This document shows positions 42,826 to 53,726 of a stretch of DNA of 64,000 bases, in pieces. Every line of letters starts with the position of its first letter. The stretch's first letter is position 1. Both the position numbers and the translations under genes were made by a program. The DNA comes from Gavia stellata. Taxonomy: Eukaryota; Chordata; Aves; Gaviiformes; Gaviidae. The stretch is taken from NCBI RefSeq assembly GCF_030936135.1, contig NW_026776913.1, forward strand, positions 868,001-932,000, written 5' to 3'. The notes beneath the pieces were generated by a model. The model had not been told where the DNA came from and did no database searches. It saw nothing but the letters and a program-made list of their open reading frames with translations.

Positions 42826-43852
42826 TCAACTGGACGGGGTCAATCGAAGGAGGAGGTTCTTTCCATGGCCTAATCCACTGTGCTGTGACCCACCGTGGAC
42901 CCTGATCTGTTAAGATACAAGCATAACCTCTCCCAGTCATTTTAACTTCAGCAGGACCTTTCCATTCTCCGGAAATTGGGTCCTTGAAGTGTACCCGCAC
43001 AGGTGTCGAGGGCTGCAGGCCAGATTTCAGCGATAAATGATGTATCACTATTGGGGGGGACTCGCGATTGCCCGTTAAGCGTAAAAAATTTAACACATAC
43101 AGCGCTTTTGCAAGCCGTTCAGCTGGACACAGGGATGAGTCTCCCCCTTTTTGTTTTTGCAAAAGTGATTTCAGCGCAGCGTGAGCACCTTCCACTATGG
43201 CCTGTCCCGTCGGGGAACGTGGAATACCCGTAGACCTACGGATACCCCACTGGGTACTGGGTACAAAAATGTGCAAAGCGTTGCGAAACATAAGCAGGAC
43301 CGTTATCGGTTTTAATTTCATTAGGTACACCTAACACAGCGATGGATGCGCACATATGTCTAATCACACGTCTTGCTGTTTCACCTGTCTGAGCCGTTGC
43401 CCACATAGCCAGAGAATATGTGTCAATGCTTACATGAACATATATTTGACGCCCAAATTCAGGAATATGAGTGACGTCCATCTGCCACAATTGTAAAGCA
43501 TGCAATCCACGAGGATTGACTCCTAAACCCAATCCCAGACCTGTAATTTGGCAGTCCGGACATGATTGCACAATGCCACGGGCATCAGAAATAGAAAGAT
43601 TAAATTGTCTTGCTAAAACTTTAGCCGATTGGTGAAAAAATTCATGGGAATTCCGGGCTTGCTCAAACAGGTTAGTTTGGCGATTTTCCCAAGCGTCAGC
43701 AACTAAGTCATCTGCTCTGTTATTGCCAATGGCCAGACCAGAGTCAAACTGATGGCTGCGAATATGCGTAATAAAATAAGGATTGGTTCGCTGATTTAAC
43801 AAATGCAACATCTGTAACAACAACTGATATAATATTGTGTTTTTCACCTCAC
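42815..43852 (-). pseudogene. pol: Retroviral integrase, copy B, frameshifted
   Basis: Same domains as copy A: the zinc-binding H/H and C/C pairs, and the Asp, Asp and Glu of the catalytic core. A tandem duplication of the seven bases GTACCCA near 43246-43260 shifts the frame between the second Asp and the Glu, so no whole integrase can be read. About eleven residues differ from copy A, including changes beside catalytic residues (Arg to Gly after IVE). It has no start codon of its own. Confidence 0.85.
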
Positions 43853-43904
43853 GTACCGTAGATCGCTCAATCCATTTAAACAGTACCCACTACATACAAA
43901 GAAT

Positions 43905-44030
43905 CAGGGCGGGGGGGCGGGGGCGCCGGGCGCACACAGCACAGGCACACGCACGGCGGTGGCGGCGGCACCCCCGGGCCCAGGCTGCGGCAGACAGATA
44001 TTCACCCCCTCCCCGCTCCCCACTTTGCGC
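43905..44030. other. GC-rich filler at the copy B deletion junction
   Basis: About 125 bases of very GC- and CpG-rich sequence, starting with a G-run and including GGCGGTGGCGGCGGC, lie between gag capsid sequence and the end of RNase H. This composition is unlike the AT-rich ERV on either side and has no counterpart in copy A. It looks like foreign filler at a deletion, or poorly resolved sequence. Confidence 0.55.
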
Positions 44031-45500
44031 CACTTGCTGGTGCCGATTTTTTCTTCCCGAATGCCTAATAAAGCCTTTTGCACTAGCTGTTGGCTCAACT
44101 GTAAAACAGGTACTGTGAAAGTAGCCTGGAAATCCGCACGCACAAAAGGACCAGAGCCCATCAACATTTGCGCTTGTACTCCTTGCAAGGGATCTCCTTG
44201 CGGGAGAGGCTCAGCAGCTGCCTGATCACATCATTGCTGCCAGGTACTAAAGAATTGAAGCCTTTGTGAGGGACCGAGCAACATTTGAACAATTTGTTTG
44301 CTATCATACGGAGTTAACAAATTTGCTGTGAACAGGTGTTCTATTAATGCTCTCGTATAAGGAGAAGTTAACCCGTACTGGGTAACGGCTTGCTTAGTCT
44401 CCTTTAATATCTTCCAATCTAAGGGTTCCCACGCTGCTTGTCCCGCTGGTGTGGTAAAAACTGGATAGGCGGCAGCCTCTAAAAACACCCTTTATCCCAC
44501 TGCTTCCTTAATCACTCCCTTCCATCTATTTTGAAAACCGTTTCCTCCCCTCTCATCTCCCCCACGCCCATCTATTCCTGAGGTCCCGTGCATGGGAGGA
44601 CGATAAGCAGGTGAAGGGTTAACAGATCGAGCATCTAAGCGAGCTTCCAACACTTCTAACTTTTGAATTAGTTCCCAAAACTGATGATCTTTCAACCCCC
44701 CACCCCCACCTTCAGTACTCGATGGCAATGGGGATGGCGGTAAAGGAGGATTAAGAGTTAACTCAGCCATAGGATTCTGCTGTAACTCTTCCGCAGTTTC
44801 TTCTCCCCCTTCAGTTGCAGGAGGAGGAGGAAAACCTTCGGCTTCTCCTAAAGGAACAGGTTCTTCTTTTGTTCGGGCTACAGGCACCGTTTTTTCTCGG
44901 GGCTGCGGCGCAACGATTCCTGGAGGTTCACCGAAAGACAGTCTTTTTTTTTTTTTTCTTTTTTCTCTTTTTTCCTTTTTCTTTTCTTTTTTTTCCTTTT
45001 TTTCTTTTTTCTCTTTTTTTCCTTTTTTTCTTTTCTTTTTTCCTTTTTTCATTTTTTTCCTCTTTTTTTTCTTCTCTTTTTTTTTTAAGTCCAAGGTCAC
45101 CGGCGAGCCACCGCGCTCAGTTCAGCGAGCGCCAGCGGATCGATGTGCTGCGGGTTTGATTGTGCATCCCTGGATCGTGGGGCCACGCACCAGCGGGGAG
45201 GGCCGGGGCACGGGGGGCGTGCGGGGGCCCGTGCCGGACTCCCGCCTCCGCCGCGCTGCACGCCTGGCATGGTGGCCCCACACCCGCACCGGCACCGCCG
45301 CGCTGCCGGAGGCCACATCTGTCCAGCTGGGTTTGGCTGGCGGGTGCCGTGGGCGGCGCACCACAAGACAGTCCTATAGGGTTGGTTTCCTTCTCAGGAG
45401 ACGGAGCCATGAACGCTGCAGCAGCAGCACGTCGCTCTGCTTGCATTTCCGTCAAAGTCTCTGAGATTAACCTCCACACCATTGCTTTCTCCTCACTCAC
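44031..45500 (-). pseudogene. gag: gag of the ERV, copy B, with capsid region
   Basis: Read leftward, the pieces are: a matrix end rich in Ala (45500-45117), a Lys/Glu-rich purine tract, a Pro/Glu-rich linker (to 44492), then capsid. The capsid piece starts AAAYPVFTTPAGQAAW and continues ILKETKQAVTQYGLTSPYT, the usual start of an alpha/betaretroviral capsid. In-frame stops lie at 44492-44494 and 44231-44233, and a frame change lies near 45110. The capsid C-terminal half, nucleocapsid, protease and reverse transcriptase are deleted. No ATG or 5' LTR is present. This capsid part is absent from copy A. Confidence 0.75.
44945..45088 (-). repeat. Purine-rich tract in gag, copy B
   Basis: About 145 bases of nearly pure T and C on the plus strand (A and G in gag sense). 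It reads as a Lys/Glu stretch of about 45 residues. It corresponds in position to 14141-14336 but differs in pattern. Confidence 0.85.
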
Positions 45501-46439
45501 AAGAGACCTCTACCATTGCCATGACCTTTCAATAGGCATATTCCAAGGAAATGTTGACCTTCCCCTGTAACTTCAGGACCACTCTTCTGCCTGTCCTACG
45601 CTGTATTTCATTTCTCCTATCTTTCATAGACTTTCCCCTGACCTGATACAAAGACCATTTCTAAAGCCGTTGTGTCAGATGACGACTGCCTGGGCAAAGG
45701 CCCTTTCCATTATTCTCCAGTTTTCTCCTTCCCTTTCTCTTTGTTCATTCAGGTACCTCTCAACTGCGCTGCTGCTTTGAGCTTCAGGGACTAAAAGCCG
45801 GCCTGTCCTTCAGTAGTCTAATTGTCTCTCTTTAAGAGCCAACTCTTTAATTATGTTGATATTTACTTTTTTGTATCTCCCTATCTAAAGCATTTCTCAT
45901 GAGATTATCCCTTGTAGAAAGTCAGCCTCATGAGACCTAGCTTCTACTTTATGTGTGGCTGAGGAGTGCGTTTTAATGTTTATGAAACTTTTCCATGCTT
46001 TCCTTCTCTTTGCTTGCAAAGAGGAACATTCCCTCTGTGCCGGTGTGCAGGCAGTTCTCTAAGGAAAGCAGGTGGGAGGTGGTGCAATGGCGCTGTAACA
46101 TTCAGCTCCCAGAGTCCCGAGAAGTCTGACGGAAGGCAAAGTGAGGCAAGTCCCAGGTGGCCAAGGACAGAAATGGTGGGGCTGGGGAGGTGAGGAGCAA
46201 GGGTGTCCGTGCAGTGTCAGGCCTCAAGGGACTGCTTTTCCTCCCCGACACTCTGGGTCAATATCAACTGGAGAATGCTGCTGTCACCTTACCTTTAAAC
46301 TGAAAGGAATAAAATGTAACATTTTAAAAAATGTATTTTTTATTAGGGGCACTTTGAAATCTTCCTCTTTAACTGCACTATGAAATGATTCCAATTAGCT
46401 CTACAAGTCTTGAAGACTTGAAGAAAGTGTCATGCAGGG
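45501..46439. other. No gene recognised
   Basis: AT-rich sequence with short frames only. The ERV copy B ends without a recognisable 5' LTR at its right side, and no LTR boxes were found here. Confidence 0.45.
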
Positions 46440-46990
46440 AAATAGCTCGTTAGGGCTTTCTGTACTTTAATGAGCCCCACAGTGTACTTGGGCCTGTAGT
46501 CCATGAAACTCTGATGATGATTGTGATCAAACCTCTCAAGAAGTCAAAGGCAGAAGCAAAAGCTAAAGAACCTTGAAGCATTACTGGGTCCCACTGAGGG
46601 CCATTACTGACAGAGCCTCCCCAGGGACTCGTTAGAGCCGATAACTGGAGGCTGTGATTGCAGGGAGGCAAAGGCACTGTGCAGGTGGCTGTAATGCTGA
46701 GAAAGCCCTTGGATTGTTAGATGAAGCAGAAAGGCCAAACCCTGAGCCCCAGGCCCTGGGCAGGCAGAGCTGGTCCCTCACGTGTGGCTCAGGGCTCTTC
46801 CTGGGGGCAGGGGGATGTGAGGATGAGCAATGCCAAGTGCAGAAAAACAGCGCAACACTTCCCAGCCTCCCCAGAAGGGGCGAGGAAGAACCAAAGTCCA
46901 GAGCCTCCGGGTTTCTCCTGGTAGGCGTCAGTAGCAGAGGCAACTGCCATAGCCCAGAGGACAAAGACCTTGGCCCTGTTGGGCTTTGGG
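46440..46990. repeat. Low-copy repeat LCR-2, copy 3
   Basis: Same orientation as 2100-2765, with the shared minus-strand peptide (SALTSPWGG, SNGPQWDPV) near 46590-46660. Its left flank (about 46450-46480) also matches 8340-8400 in reverse. Confidence 0.6.
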
Positions 46991-47290
46991 GAGGGTTTGG
47001 TGTTCTGCTGAGGGTGTCCAGTTAGTGCCAGGGGAGGGGCTCGCTTTGTGGATTAGGGTTTGTGTAGGGCTGTGGGGAGGGTGAGGGTCAAGGCTAGCAT
47101 TTAATGGCAGGGATAAAGGCTGGGAATTGGAGTGAGTAACAGGGTAGGAGGAGGAGTTTCTGGTTTGGGGCTTTGGTTTAGAGGTAAGGTTTGAGGTTAG
47201 GGATTAGAGCAGTGGGTTCCTGTCAGGGTGAAGGGTGCCATTTTGGGGTAGGGTTAGGGCTTCAGGTTACTGCTTAGAAAGAGGGTAAAG
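46991..47290 (+). repeat. Degenerate TTAGGG-like G-rich repeat
   Basis: Some 300 bases are dominated by variants of GGGTTNGGG and TTAGGG, with at least three exact TTAGGG hexamers (near 47053, 47198 and 47255). Strand bias is strong: G-rich on plus throughout. It resembles a decayed interstitial telomere-like repeat, but could be ordinary G-rich minisatellite. Confidence 0.5.
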
Positions 47291-48201
47291 GCCTCACGTG
47301 AATGTTTTCTCAGTCAGTATCATGGTGGCATCAAAACTACCCAAATGCATCTTTCCTCTTCAAAACCTTTCATCTCTCTTGGCCAAACCTCTCTTCCCTC
47401 CTCCAAATCTTGTCCCAGCTCCCCCTGACCTCCCCAAATCTGTCATCTTGTTGGGTCCAGCATTGCAATGGCTTTCGAGACCTCAGAGTATCTGTCTCCC
47501 CACTGCTGGCTGCTCAGACCTGACCTCACAGCCAGCACCCAAGGGGACACAACGTGCTGCTGTGCTGGAGAGGCCTCGTCGCAGCCTACCCAGCAGCGCT
47601 GAAGGCAGGCGATGTCTTCCACCACCCCGAGGTACCCTGCCTGCCTACCAGCTCAGGCTCCAGAAGGGCTCCCAGACGTCGTGGGATGCATTTCCCACGT
47701 GGGTGCTTCAGCTCCAAAGGACAGCGACCACCTCTGCGTGGGTAACTGAATCCAGTAGATTTTCAGGAGAAAACTGGAAACCTCTGCAGAAAAGACCTCA
47801 ATGTAATACCTGGAAAAATCTTCCTTTCCAGCATGGCTGGCTTTTCATGAAGTTTCATGATTTTTTTTCATAGTTTTTTCTTAACAGCAGCAACGGCATG
47901 TACTGGCAAGCTGATTCCACTCCCTTGCTCTCTGTGAGTGGTTTTATGCAGCCCCTCAGCAAAATAAATTTTCTTATCATTTCTTCAATTGGAGAAGCAT
48001 TGCTCCGAAGAACTACTGTCTTTATATTGGCACATTTCATCTCTCTCCTTCTGCCTCTCTGTCTTTTCTCCTTCCTCTGCCTATGCTATCTCCAAGGAAA
48101 AGACTCACTGCATGACAGAATAACTCAGGTTGGAAGAGACTTGACCATTGTCTTGTCCGTCTCCCCTGCTCGAGGCAGGAGATGCTCACCCTGATGGCTC
48201 T
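47291..48201. other. No gene; small CR1-like remnant near 48110-48190
   Basis: Short frames without motifs. At about 48113-48165 the text GACAGAATAACTCAGGTTGGAAGAGAC resembles the reverse of a CR1 3' end, much decayed. Confidence 0.4.
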
Positions 48202-48667
48202 GCCCTGGGTATGTCCCTCAGTGACACTCACCATGCCCACTGTCACTAGACACACTCAGAGATCAGTTCAAAATCCATCCCTTGGTCTCTAAGAGGGCAT
48301 GATGTGACAAGGAAGTTTTTGCTCTCACATCCATGGCCCAATGGGCCCTTTTGGGCTCTTGTTCTGCTTGACAGCAGCTTTGGAAGAAGAGCCAACCGTG
48401 CAGGCAGCGTGCAGGGGAGATCCCGTTTTATTACAGAGCTAGTGTGAGAGAGTCAGTCAGGAGACAATGTTACAGAAACTTTTCTAAGGTGTCCAAGTGA
48501 GAGAGAGCACGTTCCTGCCTTAGGTGTAGTGGGACAAATCCAAACAGTCATGCAGGAAAATGATAGGGAGAAATAACAACAACAAAACCAGCAACAGAGT
48601 GAATAAACAAAGCTCTAACAGACTACGGGATGCACTGTGAATCATGTGTGAAGAGAGAGGGCAGGTC

Positions 48668-49600
48668 TCAGCTGTTGAAAAATGTCCATGAAAACCATTT
48701 CTTGATGGCACCCTTGAGCTCCTGGTTCCTCATGCTGTAGATGAGGGGGTTCACTGCTGGAGGCACCACCGAGTACAGAACTGCCATCACCAGGTCCAGG
48801 GATGGGGAGGAGATGGAGGGGGGCTTCAGGTAGGAAAACATGATGGTGCTGAGGAACAGGGAAACCACAGCTAGGTGAGGGAGGCACGTGGAAAAGGCTT
48901 TGTGCCGTCCCTGCTCAGAGGGGATCCTCAGAACGGCCCTCAAGATCTGCACATAGGACAGCACAATGAAAACAAAACACCCAAAACTGAAACAAGCACT
49001 AACCACAAGAAGTCCAACTTCCCTGAGGTACGTGTCTGAGCAGGAGAGCTTGAGGATCTGTGGGATTTCACAGAAGAACTGGTCCAAGGCATTGCCTTGG
49101 CAGAGCGGTAGTGAAAATGTATTGGCTGTGTGCAGCACAGCGTAGAGCAACCCACTGCCCCAGGCAGCTGCTGCCATGTGGACACAAGCTCTGCTGCCCA
49201 GGAGGGTCCCGTAGTGCAGGGGTTTGCAGATGGCAACGTAGCGGTCATAGGACATGACAGTGAGAAGACAAAATTCTGTTGACATCAAAAAGAGAAACAG
49301 AAACACTTGGGCAGCACAACCTGCATAGGAAATGATCCTGATGTCCCACAGGGAACTGGCCATGGCTTTGGGGAGAGTGGTGGAGATGGAGCCCAGGTCG
49401 AGGAGGGAGAGGTTGAGGAGGAAGAAGTACATGGGGCTGTGGAGGTGGTGGTCACAGGCTATGGCGGTGATGATGAGGCCATTGCCCAGGAGGGCAGCCA
49501 GGTAGATGCCCAGGAAGAGGCAGAAGTGCAAGAGCTGCAGCTGACGCGTGTCTGCGAATGCCAGGAGAAAGAACTCAGTTATAGAGCTGCTGTTGGACAT
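48668..49600 (-). CDS. Olfactory receptor, OR14-like (bird gamma-c type), gene 2
   Basis: A 310-residue odorant receptor in one coding exon, start ATG at 49600 (MSNSSS, N-glycosylation site at residue 3). All family marks are present: GN in TM1, PMYFFLLNLS, MSYDRYVAICKPLHY, loop cysteines, KAFSTCLPHL and PPAVNPLIYSMRN. It differs from gene 1 at about 35 residues, clustered from the end of TM2 through TM3 and in TM5 and TM6, while TM4, the second extracellular loop and TM7 are nearly unchanged. Its Asp-Arg-Tyr motif and length are normal, so it is probably functional. The in-frame codons before 49600 cross a probable splice acceptor. Confidence 0.95.
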   Translation of the reverse strand: MSNSSSITEFFLLAFADTRQLQLLHFCLFLGIYLAALLGNGLIITAIACDHHLHSPMYFFLLNLSLLDLGSISTTLPKAMASSLWDIRIISYAGCAAQVFLFLFLMSTEFCLLTVMSYDRYVAICKPLHYGTLLGSRACVHMAAAAWGSGLLYAVLHTANTFSLPLCQGNALDQFFCEIPQILKLSCSDTYLREVGLLVVSACFSFGCFVFIVLSYVQILRAVLRIPSEQGRHKAFSTCLPHLAVVSLFLSTIMFSYLKPPSISSPSLDLVMAVLYSVVPPAVNPLIYSMRNQELKGAIKKWFSWTFFNS

Positions 49601-49623
49601 TTTCCTCCTCTGGGCATGGGGAC

Positions 49624-49655
49624 CTGTCGAAGGAGGAAAAGACAGTGAGAAGTTA
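49624..49655 (-). other. Probable 3' splice site before OR gene 2
   Basis: On the minus strand, CTTCTCACTGTCTTTTCCTC leads to TTCGACAG, about 24 bases before the ATG. It is in the same relative place as the site before gene 1. Confidence 0.6.
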
Positions 49656-51174
49656 GGGAAGACTTCTCTGAGCAAAACCTATTCAATTTCTCATAGAACC
49701 CCACCAAACTGCCTCCACCTATTCAGGAACACCTTTCACACTTGCCTTTTTTTGAGTTCTGGTTGGTGCTGGCTGAGTGTGTCATGAGGAGTCAGTCCAG
49801 CCTTGCACCAACAGGTAGATAGGAACACAGGGTGACCTCAGATTAAATCCATTCATGGTGTCAAATGACTTTTCAGCATTGTCTCTCCCAATTCACTCAA
49901 CTGCAGAACTGAGCTGTGGGGATTTTGTTTTTCTTATGCTGTTCTAGTTGCCCCACTACACCTGAGGAGGGTTTTTAAGGCAGAAACAGCTGGCATTTCT
50001 GCTGCACTACAAGTGAAACGTTGGTCCTGAGAGGTAAAGGGACTGTGCTTTCGTGCGGAGTGAGGACATTCTGTCAGCCCTTGTCTCATCTGCCCTGTGC
50101 TGGCACCTCTTTCAGCTGGAGGACAATCACACCCAGATGTTCCCCCAAAAAAACTGGGCACTGCTGAGAGCAGAGGAACCCAGTTTCCAAGTGCGGATCT
50201 CCAAACCCCTCAGCCCGTCTCATTGTACCTGAGGAGAATCTCAGCTCTGGCCTCCCAGCCAAGGACACAGAGGCACTCATTGCAGCTGCCCACATACAGT
50301 CCTCCAGCAGCATTTCCATGCCCTTAGCATCGAGATGTCTTCTCTGCTGGAGTCTTGGGAAACAGAGAGATGCCATGGGAGAGCTGTGCTCTTCTGGAGG
50401 GCAGCCTGCAGCCCAGCAGGACCTCCCAGGGAAAGAGCCAAGAGCAGAAAGATGACATGTCCTGACAGGAGGGCAAGATCATTGCCAGCCCCACACAATG
50501 CAGTGCCTAGACCCCAAAGTTTGCAGGGGACTTGGATGCTTTTCCTCCATGGGTGCATCTGCATGGCAGGACCCACAACGTCTGTGTCTGGGCTTCAGCC
50601 GAATCCTCACCCCCACACCGGTGAGTGCAATGGAAAAAAACAGGGCAGCGGGGACAAGAGGGGAACATGCCAAAGCACTCCTGCCAAGGGAGGCAGGACA
50701 GGGAGACAGCTGGACACACGACCATTCTGACTCTTTGGTGGTCTGGCTGCTGGGAAGGCAACTCTTGACAAAGTCCCGTGACATTAAGGGTGGGGGGCTC
50801 TGCTGGGTGGGAGAGAAGTCTGTGGGGTAGCTCCAGAAAAGTTTTTTGCATCGCAGGGGATGGCAGGGAGGTGCCCGTATCCTGCCTCCCAAGATGTTTC
50901 TGGTAAGAGCTCCCTCCCTGCCCATGTCTCTGCTGCCTAGAGCTGTCCCTGCAGGAAGCTGTCTCTTTGTCTCCACGCCTCCTCCCTGTCAGTGCTCACA
51001 GACCCCATCCCACCCACCACATGCTCAGCTCTGTTCTGCAGAGAGCTCCTGCGGCAGAGCACTGCCCAGGGGCATCTCTGAGTGTGCAGGGTCTGAGGAC
51101 CAATTCATACAAACACTGATGAAACTAGAAATGTGATGATGGTGCTTTCTGAAGGCTGAGGCGCCCTAAAGCAC

Positions 51175-51960
51175 TGTGGGGAGCTCCCCGGGCAGGCTGA
51201 GTGCTGACCCTGGCAGGCGGCAGAGTCCCTGCCCCAGCACCCAGCCCCGGGGGTGCAGGGACCCTGCTCGGAAGGACAGCCCTGGGCACCCCTGGCTGCA
51301 CACCCACCTTCACACCCTGCAGCCGTCCCTGGCAGAAGGCAGCCCTCATGCCCTGTCCCTCTCATGGTGCAGCAGGGAAGCCCTGCTCTGGGGCACCTCC
51401 TCCTCTTCTACATTAGAGAAAATGTGAAAGTCCTTCTGACAGGTCCCATAAGCTGTTGCATGTACCAGATTTAGGAGATCCCTCCAGAAACCGCAGCTGC
51501 ATCGCCCTGCACCCACAGACTTAACAAGTAGAGGGCTTTTAAGATTTCTCCCTCCCTGAGCTCTCAGCATCTTTCTTCTCCCAACTGACTTTAAGCTCTC
51601 TCAGGCTCCCGTGTCTCCCCTTCGTGCTTGCAGGCAGTGCCCTCAGCCCTGCTGCGCTCTTCAGAGAAGCTGCTCCTGGGCAGAGCTGTCTCTCCTCAGT
51701 GCTGCCCGCTTGCCGTGAGCTCCCTCCATCCCAGGAGCCCGGCCCAGCTCAGCAGCAGAGCAGCCCAAAGCGGCACTTTCTCTGACTCCCACCCTGTACT
51801 CCCGGGGGCTCCTCAGGAACCTACCTTGAAACAGACTGATGTAACCACTGTTCCCTCTCTCACCTCTGCAGAGACACTTCTTTCTAGCACTGACCTTTCT
51901 CTTCTCAGGGACAGAGTTAAGTCTGAGAAGCACCTTTCCGTGTCCCATCGTTAGACAAGA
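51175..51960. repeat. OR-upstream block (LCR-1), copy C
   Basis: The left 230 bp (to about 51405) match copies A and B nearly perfectly and begin abruptly at GTGGGGAGCTCCCCGGG, left of which copy C is unrelated. The middle (51410-51630) is poorly conserved. Similarity returns at 51632-51785. It lies about 1.6 kb upstream of the OR gene 2 ATG. Confidence 0.75.
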
Positions 51961-53150
51961 CACCTGGACAGTGACAGACAGAGGTCTCCTTTACCCGTGC
52001 TGAGTGAAGGGATTCAGCTGAGTCATTCGAGGTGTCTCATCCTGGGTTTGTAGTCCTGGGACTGGAAGGATACTCAGCTCCCTCCCATGGACACCACAAA
52101 GACACAGGAGGTGGGATTCCTCTTGCCTCAGTTCACTTGTTCACAAAATAGGTACCTGCATGGGAGCTCCTCGTCTAAGCTCCGCTGGTATTTGATGGAG
52201 GTGGAGGCCAGCAGTGAGCTGTTCAGATGTGACACCTGGTGCCATCTGAGGTGCCAGAGGTGGTCCAAGATATGTGCTGGTAACTGCAAGGTCTAACCGA
52301 CCAATGCTGAGGGGTTGTGGCAACATCTGGGGACATCATCCTGGAGCCTGTTGGGGAATTCCTTTGCGCAACTTACAGTGGACAGCAGGTGCCCACATTA
52401 AGAACAACTAAATCTCCTCTACTCATTGTGTTCAAGGCCACCTGTAGAGGTTTTCAGCTGAACAAATGGAGTCATGTGCCATCAGGACAGCTACCACTCT
52501 CTTTCTCTTCTCCATCAGCTCTGCTTCCTACATCTCCAGTGACTCTAATGGAAGCTTTTACATGCACATCCCTATATTGCCTAACCTTAGCCAGGGCAGC
52601 TGCTCAATTTAGTGGCTGAATACAGGCCTGCTGTGCCACGGGAAATGTCAGGGCGCTCCAGCACAACTGCATGTTGCTGGCACAACAGCACAGGACCGAC
52701 AGGGAAACCATGCCCCACTCAGAGTGGGTACGTTATAGACACCTCAGGGCATCCTAGACATTTTTGGGACTGGTCTGAAAGCAGTTGATTCCCACCGCTG
52801 CAGTAAGGCCAGGTCTGTCCCATCTCTGTCCACCAGATGCACGCAGTGTATGAACATGAAGCACATCATAGGGAGGTCTCCACTCGTGGGCCTACACTCT
52901 CAAACTTTGCTGGTTCTTCTATCCCCTTGATGATACAATCAGGGAACAGGCCAACAATTTTCACAGTGTGCTCGGATCGCAGGATGTCCACACCCAAGGG
53001 CATTTTGAGCAGCACCTTGTTTTTGCTGGACACCAGGTATGATAACCAAGGACACCAAAAACTGCAGGAGACAGTTACCCTTCTGCAGCTGAGGGCTGCT
53101 GCCTTGAATGCCTCTTCACACTCCTCTGCTTGCAGTAGGTATGTCTCCAT

Positions 53151-53726
53151 GAGCTAAATGGGAGAGTCACAGCCTCATTCATGTGCAAAGATGTCCATGT
53201 GGACACCCACACTGGGCTGTGTACCTCACTGAGCTGAACCCCTTTCGAGTTGCTGCTCCAAGCGGGTGCTGGTGTCCGGGATTTGCTGTGTCATATTTAC
53301 CAGTCATCTGCAGGTGTCTTTGCAAACGACTGGCCATCTCGAGTGCCTGTCTTCAAACCCCTGACCCAAACACTAGGTTTCTGGGGTGCACCAAGCCACT
53401 CCCCAGGCTTCGCTGGCTGTGCAGCACTACACTGTGACAGGAGCGCAGGCACCCTGCTGAGGGGTGGAACAAATGCTTTGTGTAGGATTCAGCTTTGCAC
53501 CCAGTTCTTTCCCCACTCTGCTTGCCTCGTTCAGGGTCGTAAATATATATCTTTACACGTGAGGCAGGCATCTAAAATCACATCTGTGCCCTGGAAGGTC
53601 TAGTCCATACATTCAGTGAAGCTGAGGGTGAGATTTGGCTAACCCTGCAGTCAATATTGGCCAGGGCCCTCTACACCCAGCTTGGGTTGAGGAAGTCTTT
53701 TCTGTCTGAGGGGGCTTATCCAATGA
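53151..53726. other. No gene recognised
   Basis: Sequence beyond the D1 duplication, with short frames only. Confidence 0.4.

Larger units (their letters stand above)
48202..53150. repeat. Direct segmental duplication D1, copy C
   Basis: Matches 24583-29300 in the same orientation and contains OR gene 2 plus the LCR-1 block. The offset is about 23.6 kb. Copy C has scattered indels relative to copy B. The conserved cores at 51178-51405 and 51632-51785 stand out against more diverged sequence. Confidence 0.85.

Noticed and set aside
44960-45159. Phe-rich plus-strand frame at the purine tract (also minus strand at 14070-14396)
   Set aside because: It is the antisense reading of a simple A/G repeat inside gag, not a membrane protein.
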